Positions 44,724 to 55,991 are shown, numbered from the stretch's first letter. The stretch is DNA of 64,000 nucleotides from Candidatus Pantoea varia (GCF_900115075.1 NZ_FOVG01000006.1:124001-188000); one strand, 5' to 3'. The notes: generated by a model not told the origin, from the letters alone. Translations and numbers: made by a program.

Positions 44724-46070
44724 TTAAACCTTGCGCTGAAGGGCTTCGAGGCGCTTCTGACGCCAGTTCAGCAGCGGCGACACGGTGGTGCCGTGGACCA
44801 CCACGCTGCAGACCACCAGCGTTAACGCCATATTCGTCATAATTTCCATCTGCGGGCCTTGCATGCCGTGCGTCCAGGCATAGGCGATGTAGTTCAGGCT
44901 GCCAATCCCCCGGATGCCCAGCCAGCCAATCAGCAGACGCTGCCCCAGCGGCAGTCCGGCACGAACTGTCACCAGCCAGACAGCCAGCGGCCGCACCACC
45001 GCAAACAGCACCAGGCCTATCAGCACGCCGTAGATGTTCCAGTGCTGCGCCAGTGTGACGCCCAGCACCACCATCATGCCAGCCGCCAGTAAACGTTCAA
45101 TAGTATCGCCAAAAGAGAGGGCGTCGCCTACTACAAACCCAATCGACTTCACCATATTGTTGTCGCCCTGATGCGCCAGACGTTTGTTAGGGTTCACCAG
45201 CGCCTCAGAGGGCAATACACGCTCGTCGTCAGAGAGATCTTCCGGCTGATGGCGACGGAACACGCCCAGCTCGGCACGGCGTAACCCCAGTCCGGCGGCG
45301 AAGGCGGCCAGGAAGCCGGAGGCACCCAGGTACTCCACCAGCGAATAACTCAGCGCAATCAGCGCCAGCGCCAGGAAATCATTGGGCGCAACGTCGCCAT
45401 TAGCATTGCGCAGTCGGGTCGCCAGCATGCCGATTAACTGCCCCAGAACAAACCCGATGATCAGACCGCCGCCAATCGCCCAGAGCACCTCGACCGCACC
45501 CCAGTGCGCCAGCATCGCGCCGTTCAGGCTTTCGCCATTGAACAGCAACAGCGCCAGCATCAGCAGTGGTAATGCAGAGCCATCGTTCATGCCTGCCTCG
45601 CTGGAGATCGCCACGCGCAGCGAGTCATCATCCTGCGCATCGTTGACCGAGATTAAACTCGCCAGCACCGGATCGGTCGGCGCGACAATGGCCCCAAACG
45701 CCAGCGCAATCGGCCAGTCTAATCCCACCAGGAAGTGTGCCAGCAGGGTCATCGCGGCGACGGTGAGCAGCATGGCGGGAAAAGCCAGTTTCAGCCCGGT
45801 GTGCCAGCAGTTGTTCTGCAGCGGCTGACGCAACTTGAGACCGGTGATAAACAGCGAGGCCGCCATGGTGATTTCAGTGATATGAGCCACGGCTTCGGAA
45901 TGGGTGACGATATCGAGGTGGATAACATCAAATCCCCACGGGCCGCACAGCATGCCCGCAATAAGGAACAGACCAAATGAGGTAACTGGCCCCCGGTGAA
46001 TCCAACCGGAAGCCAGCGACATCAGCAGCAAGAGGCCGCCCGTCGCTGCTGTCCAGGCTAAAAAGTTCAT
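44724..46070 (-). CDS. CPA1-type Na+(K+)/H+ antiporter
   Basis: 448-residue, about 12-helix monovalent cation/proton antiporter of the NhaP/NhaK type. Family ion-site motifs: GAIVAPTDPVLA, SSEAGMNDGSALPLLML (the essential ND motif), WLGIRGIGSLNYI, and the C-terminal VVHGTTVSPLL. No cytoplasmic regulatory domain, unlike long NhaP types. The ATG at 46070 follows TGGAG. Operon with the small periplasmic protein. Confidence 0.85.
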   Translation of the reverse strand: MNFLAWTAATGGLLLLMSLASGWIHRGPVTSFGLFLIAGMLCGPWGFDVIHLDIVTHSEAVAHITEITMAASLFITGLKLRQPLQNNCWHTGLKLAFPAMLLTVAAMTLLAHFLVGLDWPIALAFGAIVAPTDPVLASLISVNDAQDDDSLRVAISSEAGMNDGSALPLLMLALLLFNGESLNGAMLAHWGAVEVLWAIGGGLIIGFVLGQLIGMLATRLRNANGDVAPNDFLALALIALSYSLVEYLGASGFLAAFAAGLGLRRAELGVFRRHQPEDLSDDERVLPSEALVNPNKRLAHQGDNNMVKSIGFVVGDALSFGDTIERLLAAGMMVVLGVTLAQHWNIYGVLIGLVLFAVVRPLAVWLVTVRAGLPLGQRLLIGWLGIRGIGSLNYIAYAWTHGMQGPQMEIMTNMALTLVVCSVVVHGTTVSPLLNWRQKRLEALQRKV

Positions 46071-46131
46071 AACACTCCACAATATTTTGGGTTTATGAAT
46101 AAGCCTGGCACATTTTTTGACGGGCGCGGTG

Positions 46132-47334
46132 TCAGTTTTTCAGGTGGCGACTGGCGAAGCGGACCGCGAGAGCGGCGGCACCGGCTAAGGTGGCGAGCGC
46201 AACCACGCCATTCCAGCCCCAGTGAGCCAGCGCCAGACTCCCTAGCGCCGCACCGGTGGCCATACCGATAAACACGACGGTAAACAGCAGTGCATTCAGA
46301 CGACTACGAGCTTCCGGCGCCAGTCCATAAACCAGCGTCTGATGCGCCACCAGCGTGGCCTGCACCCCTAAATCAAAGCCGATGGTACAGAGGACAATCA
46401 ACGCCAGCTGGACCGGCATCGGCAGCAGCGGCAGCAGGAACATCAGCGCAAAGGAGATCGTTACCAGCGCGGCACCGGCCTGCGTCACTCTTGCCGGACC
46501 GATGCGGTCAGCAAAACTGCCCGCCAGCGGAGCCGCCATGGCGCCTGCAGCCCCGGCTAAACCAAAGGCGCCAGCCACCGCACTGTCCAGATGAAAGCGG
46601 TCGCTGAGCATTAACGCCAGCGTCGACCAGAAGGCGCTGAAGGCCACTGACAACAGCCCCTGAGCCAGCGCGGCCCGACGCAGCGTCTGATGGTGGCGCC
46701 ACAGATGCACCAGCGACAGCAACAGGCGCGGATAGCTCACCGAGGTACCTGGTGCGAAGCGAGGCAGCACCCGCCACAGCGTCAGCGTAATCAGCAGCAC
46801 CGCCAGCGCGGCGATCATGTACATGGTGCGCCAGCCGAAATACTCTGCTACTACTCCACTGACCACCCGCGACAAGAGGATACCTACCAGCAGCCCGGTC
46901 ATCACGGTGCCGACTATTTTACCCCGGCTGCGTTCCGGGGCCAGCGCCGCCGACGCGGGCACAATATCCTGCGCCACTGTGGCGGTCAGGCCGGTGATAA
47001 AACTCGCAACCAGCAACGCGCTAAGCCCACCGGAAAAACCACACAGCAGCAGCGCCGCTACCAGCAGTAAGCCTTTAATAAAAATAATGGTGCGGCGGTC
47101 GTGACGATCGCCCAGCGGGGCCAGCAGCAGAATACCCAGCGCATAGCCCGCCTGGGTCAGCATCGGCACCATGCCGACTGCGCCAATGCCGGCATTAAAC
47201 TGCTTGCTGATGATATCCAGCATCGGCTGGCTGTAGTAGATCGACGCGACGCTGAGCCCGGCACCAGCGGCCAGGGTAAACACCAGCGGCGCAGAGAGCG
47301 ATTCATTTTGAGTCTGAGTTTGTGTGGCTGACAT
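46132..47334 (-). CDS. MFS transporter (probable drug efflux)
   Basis: 400-residue, 12-helix major facilitator. Motif A-like LGDRHDRRTIIFIKG after helix 2 and LAPERSRGKIVGTVMTGLLV typical of the Bcr/YnfM-like exporters. Short soluble Gln/Thr-rich N-terminus (MSATQTQTQNES). ATG at 47334 with GAGGA upstream. Divergent from a LysR regulator 93 bp away, a common arrangement for regulated efflux genes. Confidence 0.82.
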   Translation of the reverse strand: MSATQTQTQNESLSAPLVFTLAAGAGLSVASIYYSQPMLDIISKQFNAGIGAVGMVPMLTQAGYALGILLLAPLGDRHDRRTIIFIKGLLLVAALLLCGFSGGLSALLVASFITGLTATVAQDIVPASAALAPERSRGKIVGTVMTGLLVGILLSRVVSGVVAEYFGWRTMYMIAALAVLLITLTLWRVLPRFAPGTSVSYPRLLLSLVHLWRHHQTLRRAALAQGLLSVAFSAFWSTLALMLSDRFHLDSAVAGAFGLAGAAGAMAAPLAGSFADRIGPARVTQAGAALVTISFALMFLLPLLPMPVQLALIVLCTIGFDLGVQATLVAHQTLVYGLAPEARSRLNALLFTVVFIGMATGAALGSLALAHWGWNGVVALATLAGAAALAVRFASRHLKN

Positions 47335-47427
47335 GCTGTAATCCTCATCATTTCGTACAGCCATTAAAGCGCATCGCGGTTATACGCGGTAGACTTATAA
47401 CAGGCAAAACCGTTATGCGTGGTACGT

Positions 47428-48396
47428 ATGAATAACTCTAACAGCAGCGATCGCATCGACCTGATGCAGACGTTTATCCGTATCGTCGAGAGCGGCAGCT
47501 TATCCGCTGCCGCCGCCCAGCTCGGTACGACACAGCCCACCGTCAGCCGTCGGCTACAGACCCTGGAACAGCGGCTGGGATTGAAGCTTATCCTGCGCAC
47601 CACCCATGCGCTGAAGCTTACCGATGATGGCGAACGTTGCTATGCCCAGGCACGGCAGCTGCTGGCGACCTGGCATGCACTGGAAGATGAGCTGACCGGT
47701 GCCAGCGCCGACCCGGTCGGTACGCTGCGGGTGCGCGCCCCACACGCCTTTGGTCAGGATCAGCTGATCGCCCCGCTGGTGGACTATCTGCACCGCTATC
47801 CCCGGCTCAATATCGAGTGGATGCTGAATGATCGCACGCCCGACTTTATGGCGGAGAATGTGGACTGCGCTATTCAGGTCGGCGCACCCACCGATCCCTC
47901 GGTGGTGGCGGTTCTGCTGGCCGAAGTGCCGCGCATTGTGGTGGCGGCCCCGCACCTGCTGGCACAGCATCCGCCCATAGAGCAGATTGAACAGCTACGC
48001 GATTTGCCGTGGCTGGCCCTCACCAGTTTTTACCGTAACGAAGTGGCGTTGCAGAAGATTGACGACGGCCAGCCGGTGAATCTGGCGATTACGCCCCGGC
48101 TCAGCAGCGACAGCTTATATGCGGTGCGCAAAGCAGCGCTGGCCGGTATGGGCGCGGCGATTGTCTCCTCGTGGGCGGTGCAGGAAGATTTAGCGGATGG
48201 CGGCCTGGTTCAGCTGATGCCCGCGTGGCAGGCACCGCCGCTGCCGGTGTGGCTGACCTATCCCTGGGCGAGTTACTACCCGGCCAGGCTGCAGCACTTT
48301 TTTGCCATGATCAAAGAGGTGATGCCGCAGCTGGCGGGCACACGCCCGGCCTCACAGCCAGCAGGTCGTTCAGGGGCAACAGAGCAGAAAGGGTAA
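47428..48396 (+). CDS. LysR-family transcriptional regulator
   Basis: 322 residues. N-terminal winged helix (about 8-68): LMQTFIRIVESGSLSAAAAQ then LGTTQPTVSRRLQTLEQRLG. C-terminal co-inducer domain (about 95-300), ending with a Ser/Gly-rich tail. It belongs to the CrgA/AaeR-like group by its DRTPDFMAENVDCAIQVG block. ATG at 47428; GTG at 47419 is an alternative. It probably controls the divergent MFS gene. Confidence 0.86.
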   Translation: MNNSNSSDRIDLMQTFIRIVESGSLSAAAAQLGTTQPTVSRRLQTLEQRLGLKLILRTTHALKLTDDGERCYAQARQLLATWHALEDELTGASADPVGTLRVRAPHAFGQDQLIAPLVDYLHRYPRLNIEWMLNDRTPDFMAENVDCAIQVGAPTDPSVVAVLLAEVPRIVVAAPHLLAQHPPIEQIEQLRDLPWLALTSFYRNEVALQKIDDGQPVNLAITPRLSSDSLYAVRKAALAGMGAAIVSSWAVQEDLADGGLVQLMPAWQAPPLPVWLTYPWASYYPARLQHFFAMIKEVMPQLAGTRPASQPAGRSGATEQKG

Positions 48397-48430
48397 AGCA
48401 GGCGCCCGCCTCAGCGGGCCGCCAGAGAGG

Positions 48431-48934
48431 TTACTTCGGTTTTTTATCGCCGCGCGACATCTGATCCAGCCAGCCCATCACAAAGGCGGAGAGCACAAAG
48501 GTCAGATGGATGATCACGTACCACATCAGCTTGTCGTTTTCGACGTTGCGCGCTTCCATAAACACCCGCAGCAGGTGAATCGAGGAGATGGCGACAATGG
48601 AGGCAGCGACTTTGTTTTTCAGCGAGCCGGAGTCCATCTTGCCCAGCCAGCTCAGTTTCTCTTTGTCTTCGTCGATATCGAGCTTAGAGATGAAGTTCTC
48701 ATAACCCGACAGCATCACCATCACCAGCAGGCCGCCAACCAGCGTCATATCCACCAGCGACAGCAGCAGCAGGATCAGATCATTTTCCGCAATGCTGAAA
48801 ATGTTGGGCAGCAGGTGGAAAATTTCCTGGAAAAATTTAATGGTCAGCGCCAGCAATCCCAGCGAAAGTCCAATGTAAACCGGGGCCAGCAACCAGCGCG
48901 ATGCATACATCAGGTTTTCGGTAAAACGTTCCAT
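48431..48934 (-). CDS. yqhA: YqhA-family membrane protein (TIGR00645)
   Basis: 167-residue inner-membrane protein with four hydrophobic segments. Near-identical pattern to E. coli YqhA ([80 protein letters not shown]). Function not established. It sits exactly where kdpE would follow kdpD, 54 bp after the kdpD stop on the same strand. Confidence 0.9.
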   Translation of the reverse strand: MERFTENLMYASRWLLAPVYIGLSLGLLALTIKFFQEIFHLLPNIFSIAENDLILLLLSLVDMTLVGGLLVMVMLSGYENFISKLDIDEDKEKLSWLGKMDSGSLKNKVAASIVAISSIHLLRVFMEARNVENDKLMWYVIIHLTFVLSAFVMGWLDQMSRGDKKPK

Positions 48935-48988
48935 ACAATCCCACGAATAATCAAACAGGTCCGGGAGTATAACCGATCAACTGTGAAG

Positions 48989-51664
48989 TTATTTCAGCCC
49001 TTCGTCAGAAATTTCAGGAGCAGGCGGCAGCGGCAGCGAGAGACGAAATGCCGCGCCACCTTCGGGCCGGTTTTCGGCCCAGATCTGACCACCGTGGCTC
49101 TCGATAATGGTTTTACAGATCGCCAGACCCAGCCCGACGCCCGGCACCGCCGACTCTTTATTACCGCGCCAGAACTTATCGAATATCCGGGTTAAATCGT
49201 CTTCGGCAATGCCCGGCCCGCCGTCCCAGACCGCAATCTCCAGCCGTGTCGCTGCCCGCCAGGCGCGGATGCCGCGTGGGGCGCTGTTACCGGCATACTT
49301 CAGGCTGTTCTCAATCAGATTAGTGAAGACCCGCTCAAGCAGCGTGCTGTCGCCTTTGATCAGCACGATATCGTCTGGCAGATCGAGCTGGACCTCATGC
49401 CCTTTCAGCGACGGAGCCATGCTGCTCAGCGCGCCGCCAATCACCTCTTCCAGCGCCAGCCACTCTTCCCGCAGATTAAGCCCGCCCGACTGAATGCGCG
49501 CCATATCCAGCATGTTGCTCACCAGACGGATAGTGCTCAGCGTCTGCTCGCGGATCTGGCTGGCCTGCGGCACATATTTTGAGTTGTCGCTGGCCAGGTC
49601 GAGCATCAGCATTTCTGCCTGACCAAACAGCACGGTCAGTGGGGTGCGAAGGTCGTGGGACAGCGCCGACAGCAGCGCATTGCGCAGCTGTTCACGCTCT
49701 GCCGAGAGACGGGAGGCCGCCTCGCTGTGCGACAGCGCCATCCGCTCCAGGGCGTTGGCGATCAGTACGGTAAAGGTTTCTACCAGCCGCTGCTGTTCGG
49801 GGATCATCAGCTGACGCAGGTTCTGCGGCTCCACCACCAGCAATCCCCGGCAGTGCGCGCCGCTTTTCAGCGGCAGGATTTGATAAGGCACCGCCGGTAA
49901 GGTATCGGTGCCCGCGCCTGCAGGCTGGCCTTTGCTGTAACTCCATTTAGCAATCGCGCGATCCGGCTCGCTGGCCGGTAACGCATCGCCCACGGGTTGC
50001 AGTTCGCCCTGCTCATCCGGCAGCAGCAGCAGGCAGCGCGCCTGTAAGGTGGCGTCGAGCACCCGCTGGCTGGTGGCGGCGATATCCTGCGGCGTCAGCG
50101 CGCTACCCAGCGATTTCGCCATCTCATAGAGCTGACGCGCACGCTGCTCGCGGTAGCGCGCCACCCGCGCCTGATAACGCACGCCTGCGGTAAGATTCCC
50201 GACGATTACGCCGACCGCCAGCATCACGCCAAAGGTCACCAGGTATTGCAGGTCAGAGACGGCCACCGTGCCGGTGGGGGCAACAAAGAAGAGGTCAAAG
50301 GCGATGATGTTCATCACCGTGGCGATCACCGACGGCCAGCGCCCGTAGCGCAGCGCCACGATCACCACCGCCAGCAGGTAGATCATCACGCAGTTGGCGG
50401 GATCGAAACCGATCAGCACAGACTGTCCGGCGGCGGTCACAAGGATACAGAGCACCAGCGCCATCATTACGCCGCGCAGCTGGATACGCCATTTTTCGCT
50501 GGTGACGCGGCCATCCGGCAGTGGATGCGGTGCATCTTTCAGCGGCTCATCCAGCGCGACGACCAGCAGGTCGAGATCCGGGCCAAGCTGGCCCAGACGT
50601 TCGGCAAAACTGTCACGCCGCCAGCGCCGCAGCGGGCGACGGCCGGTCACAATTTTGCCCAGATTATGTTCGCGGGCGTAGCCCAGTACCGCTTCAGCTT
50701 CATCCGGTTCAGAAAGGGTGGCAGTTTCTGCGCCCAGCTCCTGCGCCAGCTGTAAGGTGCGCAGAATCGCCCGTCGCCGCGCTTCCGGCAGCCGGTTGAG
50801 CCGGGGCGTTTCGACATAGACCGCGTGCCATTCACTGCCGAGGCGCGCCGCCAGTCGGGCTGCGGTTCGGACCAGCTTTTCACTGCCGCTGTCGTCACCA
50901 ATGCAGAGCAGAATGGCGTCGCGGGTGTGCCAGACGCGTTCCCGTCCCTGCTGATCGCGCCAGGCGCGCATCTGATCATCGACGCGGTCGGCGGTACGGC
51001 GCAGAGCCAGCTCACGCAGGGCGAAGAGGTTACCTTTGCGGAAAAAGTTTTCGATGGCGCGCTCCGCGCGGTCACCAATGTAGACTTTGCCTTCTTTCAG
51101 TCGCTGCCGCAGATCGTCGGGCGGCAGATCGACCAGCACCACTTCGTCGGCGCTGTCGAAAAAGGGATCGGGCACGGTTTCACGCACCTGAATACCGGTG
51201 ACGCCGCCAACCACATCGTTGAGACTCTCAAGGTGCTGAACGTTGACGGTGGTCAGGACGTCGATGCCCGCTTCCAGCAGCTCCTCGATATCCTGCCAGC
51301 GCTTGGGATGGCGCGAGCCCTTTACGTTGGTGTGCGCCAGCTCATCCATCAGGATCACGGCCGGATGGCGGGCCAGCGCGGCATCGAGATCAAACTCCGC
51401 ATGACGCGAACGGCCGGTCGCGCGACGCGGCAGCAGGGTTAATCCTGTCAGCAGCTGCGCGGTTTCCGGCCGTTCATGGGTCTCTACCACGCCGATTAAG
51501 ACATCCAGACCCTGCGCACGCAGCCGCTGTGCCTCCTGCAGCATGGCATAGGTTTTGCCCACGCCAGCACAGGCACCAAAGTAAATTTTTAGCTGGCCGC
51601 GATGCGTTTCGCGGTTGGCCTGCAGCAGCGCGTCGGGATCGGGACGCTGGGGTTCGTGGTTCAT
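48989..51664 (-). CDS. kdpD: KdpD, potassium/turgor sensor histidine kinase
   Basis: 891-residue membrane sensor kinase controlling the Kdp potassium pump. N-terminal KdpD domain with Walker-type GACAGVGKTYAMLQEA (about 30-45), then a Usp domain (about 250-370: DAILLCIGDDSGSEKLVRTA), four membrane helices (about 395-495) and a GAF-like segment. The HisKA domain has phospho-acceptor His670 in SHDLRTPLTVLFG, and the ATPase has N (IENSLKYAG), G1 (WDGGPGIA) and G2 (GVGLGLAI) boxes. All key residues present. The response regulator gene kdpE is absent downstream. Starts 16 bp after kdpC. Confidence 0.95.
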   Translation of the reverse strand: MNHEPQRPDPDALLQANRETHRGQLKIYFGACAGVGKTYAMLQEAQRLRAQGLDVLIGVVETHERPETAQLLTGLTLLPRRATGRSRHAEFDLDAALARHPAVILMDELAHTNVKGSRHPKRWQDIEELLEAGIDVLTTVNVQHLESLNDVVGGVTGIQVRETVPDPFFDSADEVVLVDLPPDDLRQRLKEGKVYIGDRAERAIENFFRKGNLFALRELALRRTADRVDDQMRAWRDQQGRERVWHTRDAILLCIGDDSGSEKLVRTAARLAARLGSEWHAVYVETPRLNRLPEARRRAILRTLQLAQELGAETATLSEPDEAEAVLGYAREHNLGKIVTGRRPLRRWRRDSFAERLGQLGPDLDLLVVALDEPLKDAPHPLPDGRVTSEKWRIQLRGVMMALVLCILVTAAGQSVLIGFDPANCVMIYLLAVVIVALRYGRWPSVIATVMNIIAFDLFFVAPTGTVAVSDLQYLVTFGVMLAVGVIVGNLTAGVRYQARVARYREQRARQLYEMAKSLGSALTPQDIAATSQRVLDATLQARCLLLLPDEQGELQPVGDALPASEPDRAIAKWSYSKGQPAGAGTDTLPAVPYQILPLKSGAHCRGLLVVEPQNLRQLMIPEQQRLVETFTVLIANALERMALSHSEAASRLSAEREQLRNALLSALSHDLRTPLTVLFGQAEMLMLDLASDNSKYVPQASQIREQTLSTIRLVSNMLDMARIQSGGLNLREEWLALEEVIGGALSSMAPSLKGHEVQLDLPDDIVLIKGDSTLLERVFTNLIENSLKYAGNSAPRGIRAWRAATRLEIAVWDGGPGIAEDDLTRIFDKFWRGNKESAVPGVGLGLAICKTIIESHGGQIWAENRPEGGAAFRLSLPLPPAPEISDEGLK

Positions 51665-51680
51665 CGCTTCCTTAACACCA

Positions 51681-52247
51681 TTACAGTTCGTTGAGCGCCA
51701 TATTCAGCTGCAACACGTTGATAGTCGGTGTGCCGAGGAATGGCATCAGTGGACGATGCGTCATTTTTTCAATCAGCGCCTCGACCTGCGCCACCGGCAC
51801 CTTGCGGCTGGCGGCGACACGTGGCGCCTGCCAAAGGGCGGCCTGTGGCGAAATATCCGGGTCCAGCCCGCTGGCTGAGGCGGTGACCAGCTCAACCGGC
51901 ACGGCGGCCGGTGCCTGCGGATTCGCGCCCCGCAGCGCAGCGACGCGGTCGGCTACCGCTTTATCCAGCGCCGGGTTGCTGGCGGCCAGGTTGCTGCCGC
52001 CTGAGGCCAGCGGGTTGTACGGTTTATCACCTGTGGCTGAAGGTCGGCCCCAGAAATAGTTGGGCTGGGTAAAGTTCTGGCCAATTAGTGCTGACCCGCG
52101 CGCCACACCATCTTCTTCCAGCAGCGAGCCGCTGGACTGGGACGGAAACAGCCACTGCGCCAGACCGGTAGTGAGCAAAGGATAAACCACGCCGGTAACC
52201 AGCGTAAGCAGCAACAACAGTAAAATTGCCGGACGTAACTGACTCAT
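51681..52247 (-). CDS. kdpC: KdpC, potassium-transporting ATPase C subunit
   Basis: 188-residue single-span subunit that stabilises the KdpFABC pump and raises ATP affinity. N-terminal membrane helix (about 7-28: [20 protein letters not shown]), then the periplasmic domain with [20 protein letters not shown] and [20 protein letters not shown], both family hallmarks. ATG with GAGGAGAG upstream, 10 bp after kdpB. Confidence 0.95.
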   Translation of the reverse strand: MSQLRPAILLLLLLTLVTGVVYPLLTTGLAQWLFPSQSSGSLLEEDGVARGSALIGQNFTQPNYFWGRPSATGDKPYNPLASGGSNLAASNPALDKAVADRVAALRGANPQAPAAVPVELVTASASGLDPDISPQAALWQAPRVAASRKVPVAQVEALIEKMTHRPLMPFLGTPTINVLQLNMALNEL

Positions 52248-52257
52248 TTTTCTCTCC

Positions 52258-54306
52258 TCAGGCCATGCCTGAAAACACTAACAGCAGATCAATCGCTTTG
52301 ATGCCGACAAACGGCACCAGCAGGCCACCCAGACCGTAAATCAGCAGGTTGCGACGCAGCAGCGCAGCGGCGCTCAGGGGGCGGTAGCTGACGCCTTTCA
52401 GAGCCAGCGGGATCAGGAACACAATCACCAGGGCGTTAAAGATTACCGCCGACAGAATCGCGCTGGCTGGCGAGTGCAGCTGCATCACGTTGAGCATGTT
52501 GAGCTGCGGATAAGTCGCCGCAAACGCCGCCGGAATGATGGCGAAATATTTCGCCACGTCGTTGGCGATACTGAAGGTGGTCAGCGAACCGCGCGTCATC
52601 AGCATCTGTTTACCGATGTGCACCACTTCCAGCAGCTTGGTCGGGTTCGAGTCGAGATCGACCATGTTGCCCGCCTCTTTCGCCGCCTGCGTACCGGAGT
52701 TCATCGCCACCGCCACATCCGCCTGCGCCAGTGCAGGCGCATCGTTGGTGCCGTCACCGGTCATCGCCACTAAACGTCCTTCTGCCTGATACTGGCGGAT
52801 CAGCGCCAGCTTGGCTTCCGGCGTAGCCTCTGACAGGAAGTCATCCACGCCCGCTTCTGCAGCAATCGCCGCGGCGGTCAGCGGGTTATCACCGGTGATC
52901 ATCACCGTTTTGATACCCATTTTGCGCAGCTCGGCAAAACGCTCTTTGATGCCGCCTTTCACGATATCTTTCAGCGCCACCACGCCCAGCACGTTCGCGC
53001 CCTCTGACACCACCAGCGGCGTACCGCCACTGCGTGCTACCTCTTCCACCTGCGCATTGACCTCAGCAGGGAAACGGCCATGGTTCGCTTCGATATGGCG
53101 ACGAACCGCATCGACCGCACCTTTGCGGATCAACCGGTCCTGTACGTTTACGCCACTCATGCGAGTCTGCGCTGAGAACGGAATAAAGCTGGCGCCCATG
53201 CTGCTGAGATCGCGCTCACGCAGATTAAATCGCTGTTTCGCCAGCACCACGATGCTGCGCCCTTCCGGCGTCTCATCGGCCAGTGAGGCGAGCTGCGCGG
53301 CGTCAGCCAGTTGCTCTTCGCTGACGCCCGGCGCGGGCAGGAACTGGGTCGCCTGACGATTACCCAGCGTGATGGTGCCGGTTTTGTCCAGCATCAGCAC
53401 ATCCACATCCCCGGCGGCTTCCACCGCACGCCCGCTGGTCGCAATGACGTTAGCACCCAGCATCCGGCTCATCCCCGCCACACCGATCGCCGACAGCAGG
53501 CCGCCGATCGTGGTCGGGATCAGACAGACCAGCAGCGCCACCAGCACGGTGATGCTGACCGGCGTTCCGCCCCATGCCGAGAACGGCCAGAGCGTCACGG
53601 TTGCCAGCAGGAACACGATGGTCAGTGATACCAGCAGGATGGTCAGGGCGATCTCATTCGGGGTTTTGCGGCGTTTCGCCCCTTCCACCATGGCGATCAT
53701 CCGGTCAAGGAAGGTTTCGCCCGGATTGGCGCTACAGGTGATCACCAGCCAGTCAGAGAGAATACGCGTACCGCCAGTGACCGAGGCGAAGTCACCGCCT
53801 GACTCGCGGATCACCGGTGCGGACTCACCGGTAATCGCGCTCTCATCCACCGAGGCTCCGCCCTCCATCACTTCACCGTCACAGGGAATGATGTCGCCCG
53901 CTTCAACCAATACCGCGTCGCCTTTGCGCAACTCATCGGCACTGACCTGCTGCCACTCGGCACCATAGCGCGCCGACGCCAGTTTCCTGGCAAAGCTGGT
54001 TTTTTTCACCCCTTTCAGGCTGCTGGCCTGGGCCTTACTGCGTCCTTCTGCCAGTGCCTCCGCCAGGTTGGCGAACAGCACGGTGAACCAGAGCCAGACC
54101 GCAATCGACCCTGTGAAGCTGGCGCTGCCGCTGATGCGTCCGGTCAGCATGGCCAGCGCCAGCAGCGTGGTCAGGATGCTGCCGAGGTAGACCACAAACA
54201 TCACCGGGTTACGGAACTGCACCCGGGGATCGAGCTTTTTCACCGCATCCCAGGCCGAGGTACGCAGCAGGGCTGCGTCAAATAACGCCTGTTGTTGACG
54301 ACTCAT
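52258..54306 (-). CDS. kdpB: KdpB, potassium-transporting P-type ATPase
   Basis: 682-residue catalytic subunit of the high-affinity K+ pump. Phosphorylation site Asp307 in [15 protein letters not shown] motif in [16 protein letters not shown], nucleotide domain [10 protein letters not shown], and the hinge [18 protein letters not shown]. Seven membrane segments. Starts with an ATGA overlap with the kdpA stop, ensuring coupled synthesis. Confidence 0.97.
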   Translation of the reverse strand: MSRQQQALFDAALLRTSAWDAVKKLDPRVQFRNPVMFVVYLGSILTTLLALAMLTGRISGSASFTGSIAVWLWFTVLFANLAEALAEGRSKAQASSLKGVKKTSFARKLASARYGAEWQQVSADELRKGDAVLVEAGDIIPCDGEVMEGGASVDESAITGESAPVIRESGGDFASVTGGTRILSDWLVITCSANPGETFLDRMIAMVEGAKRRKTPNEIALTILLVSLTIVFLLATVTLWPFSAWGGTPVSITVLVALLVCLIPTTIGGLLSAIGVAGMSRMLGANVIATSGRAVEAAGDVDVLMLDKTGTITLGNRQATQFLPAPGVSEEQLADAAQLASLADETPEGRSIVVLAKQRFNLRERDLSSMGASFIPFSAQTRMSGVNVQDRLIRKGAVDAVRRHIEANHGRFPAEVNAQVEEVARSGGTPLVVSEGANVLGVVALKDIVKGGIKERFAELRKMGIKTVMITGDNPLTAAAIAAEAGVDDFLSEATPEAKLALIRQYQAEGRLVAMTGDGTNDAPALAQADVAVAMNSGTQAAKEAGNMVDLDSNPTKLLEVVHIGKQMLMTRGSLTTFSIANDVAKYFAIIPAAFAATYPQLNMLNVMQLHSPASAILSAVIFNALVIVFLIPLALKGVSYRPLSAAALLRRNLLIYGLGGLLVPFVGIKAIDLLLVFSGMA

Positions 54307-55991
54307 GAGGATTGTCCCTGAACAAGTTGCAGATGCTCAGCCACCGGGCCCAGCGCCAGAGCAGGAATAAAGGTCAGTGCACCCACCAGCAGCACCGTGC
54401 CGATCAGCAGTGCAATAAACAGCGGACCGTGGGTTGGCAGCGTGCCGTTACCCACCGGCTGCACCTTTTTGACCGCCATCGCACCGGCAATCGCCATCAC
54501 CGGAATAATGATGCCGAAGCGGCCGAGCAGCATGCAGGCAGCCAGTAACAGGTTCCAGAACGGCGTGTTAGCACTCAGGCCGGCAAAGGCGCTGCCGTTG
54601 TTGTTGGCCGCCGAGGAGACCGCGTAGAGCACTTCGCTGAAGCCGTGAATGCCCGGGTTCGCCATTGCGCTGCGTCCGGCGTCGGTCATCATCGCCAGGG
54701 CGGTGCCGATCAGCACCAGCGCCGGCGTGACCAGAATCGCCAGCGCGGTCATTTTCATCTCCCACACATCGACTTTTTTGCCCAGGAACTCCGGGGTACG
54801 GCCAATCATCAGTCCGGCGATAAACACCGCCAGCAGCACGAAGAGCAGCATGCCGTAGAGACCGGCACCAACGCCGCCAAACACCACTTCACCCAGCTGC
54901 ATCAGCCACATCGGCACCATGCCGCCCAGCGCGGTAAAGGAGTCGTGCATGGCATTGACCGCACCGCAGGAAGCCGCGGTGGTGATGACCGCGAACAGGC
55001 TGCTGTTAAGAATGCCAAAGCGTGTCTCTTTACCTTCCATGTTGACGGCGCTGTCGGCCCCCAGCTGGAGGAAATGCGGGTTGCCCTGCAGTTCGGCCCA
55101 CATCACGACGGCGACCGCCGCCACAAACATCAGCGTCATCGCCCACAGCAGCATGTGGCCCTGACGACGGTCACGCACGCTTTCGCCAAACGCGAAGCAG
55201 AGCGCGGCCGGGATCAGGAAAATGCTCAGCATCTGCACCAGGTTAGTCAGCACTGTCGGGTTTTCAAACGGATGGGAGGAGTTGGCGTTAAAGAAGCCGC
55301 CACCGTTGGTGCCCAGCATTTTGATCGCCTCCTGCGACGCCACCGGCCCCATCGACAGCGTCTGCTGCACGCCTTCCAGCGTGGCGAAGCTGTGATAAGG
55401 CGCGAAGTTCTGAATGCTGCCCTGACTGACAAAGAACAGCGCCATCAGCAGGCTGATGGGCAGTAAGACGTAGAGCGTGATGCGCGTCAGGTCGCGCCAG
55501 GCGTTACCCAGCGAAGCAGAGCTGCGATTGGCGAAGCCACGGATCAGCGCAAAGGCTACGGCGATACCGGTCGCGGCAGAGAGGAAGTTCTGCACCGTCA
55601 GGCCCACCATCTGACTGAAATAGCTCAGGGTGCTTTCGCCACTGTAGGATTGCCAGTTGGTGTTGGTCACGAAGCTCACGGCGGTGTTCAGCGCCAGATG
55701 CCAGCTCAGGCCAGGCAGCTGCTGCGGATTCAGCGGCAGCGAGCCCTGCAACAGCAACATCGCCAGCAGCACCACGAAGCCCAGCGCGTTGAACAGCAGA
55801 ATCGCCAGCAGGTAGTGCGGCCAGCGCATGTCCGATTCCTGCGCGCCCAGCAGTCGCCACAGTGGCGCTTCCAGGCGGGCAAACACCGGCTTGTCAGCCA
55901 CTAACGAGGCCAGACCCCGTCCAAGCGGCTGCGCCAGCACCATCAGCAGTACCAGATAAAATGCGATGAGTAGGAAAGCATTGGCCGCCAT
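54303..55991 (-). CDS. kdpA: KdpA, potassium-transporting ATPase A subunit
   Basis: 562-residue channel-like subunit forming the K+ selectivity filter, related to Trk/Ktr. Ten helices. Filter-region loops are visible as [47 protein letters not shown] and [21 protein letters not shown] overlaps the kdpF stop (TGATG). Same length as E. coli KdpA within a few residues. Confidence 0.97.
   Translation of the reverse strand: MAANAFLLIAFYLVLLMVLAQPLGRGLASLVADKPVFARLEAPLWRLLGAQESDMRWPHYLLAILLFNALGFVVLLAMLLLQGSLPLNPQQLPGLSWHLALNTAVSFVTNTNWQSYSGESTLSYFSQMVGLTVQNFLSAATGIAVAFALIRGFANRSSASLGNAWRDLTRITLYVLLPISLLMALFFVSQGSIQNFAPYHSFATLEGVQQTLSMGPVASQEAIKMLGTNGGGFFNANSSHPFENPTVLTNLVQMLSIFLIPAALCFAFGESVRDRRQGHMLLWAMTLMFVAAVAVVMWAELQGNPHFLQLGADSAVNMEGKETRFGILNSSLFAVITTAASCGAVNAMHDSFTALGGMVPMWLMQLGEVVFGGVGAGLYGMLLFVLLAVFIAGLMIGRTPEFLGKKVDVWEMKMTALAILVTPALVLIGTALAMMTDAGRSAMANPGIHGFSEVLYAVSSAANNNGSAFAGLSANTPFWNLLLAACMLLGRFGIIIPVMAIAGAMAVKKVQPVGNGTLPTHGPLFIALLIGTVLLVGALTFIPALALGPVAEHLQLVQGQSS

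Noticed and set aside
46132..47334. MFS gene next to the LysR regulator as yhhS
   Set aside because: The true yhhS is at 11.7-12.9 kb by residue-level match and position next to yhhT.
54645..55466. 273-codon His/Gln/Arg-rich frame opposite kdpA
   Set aside because: Composition typical of an antisense frame of a hydrophobic protein; kdpA is certain.
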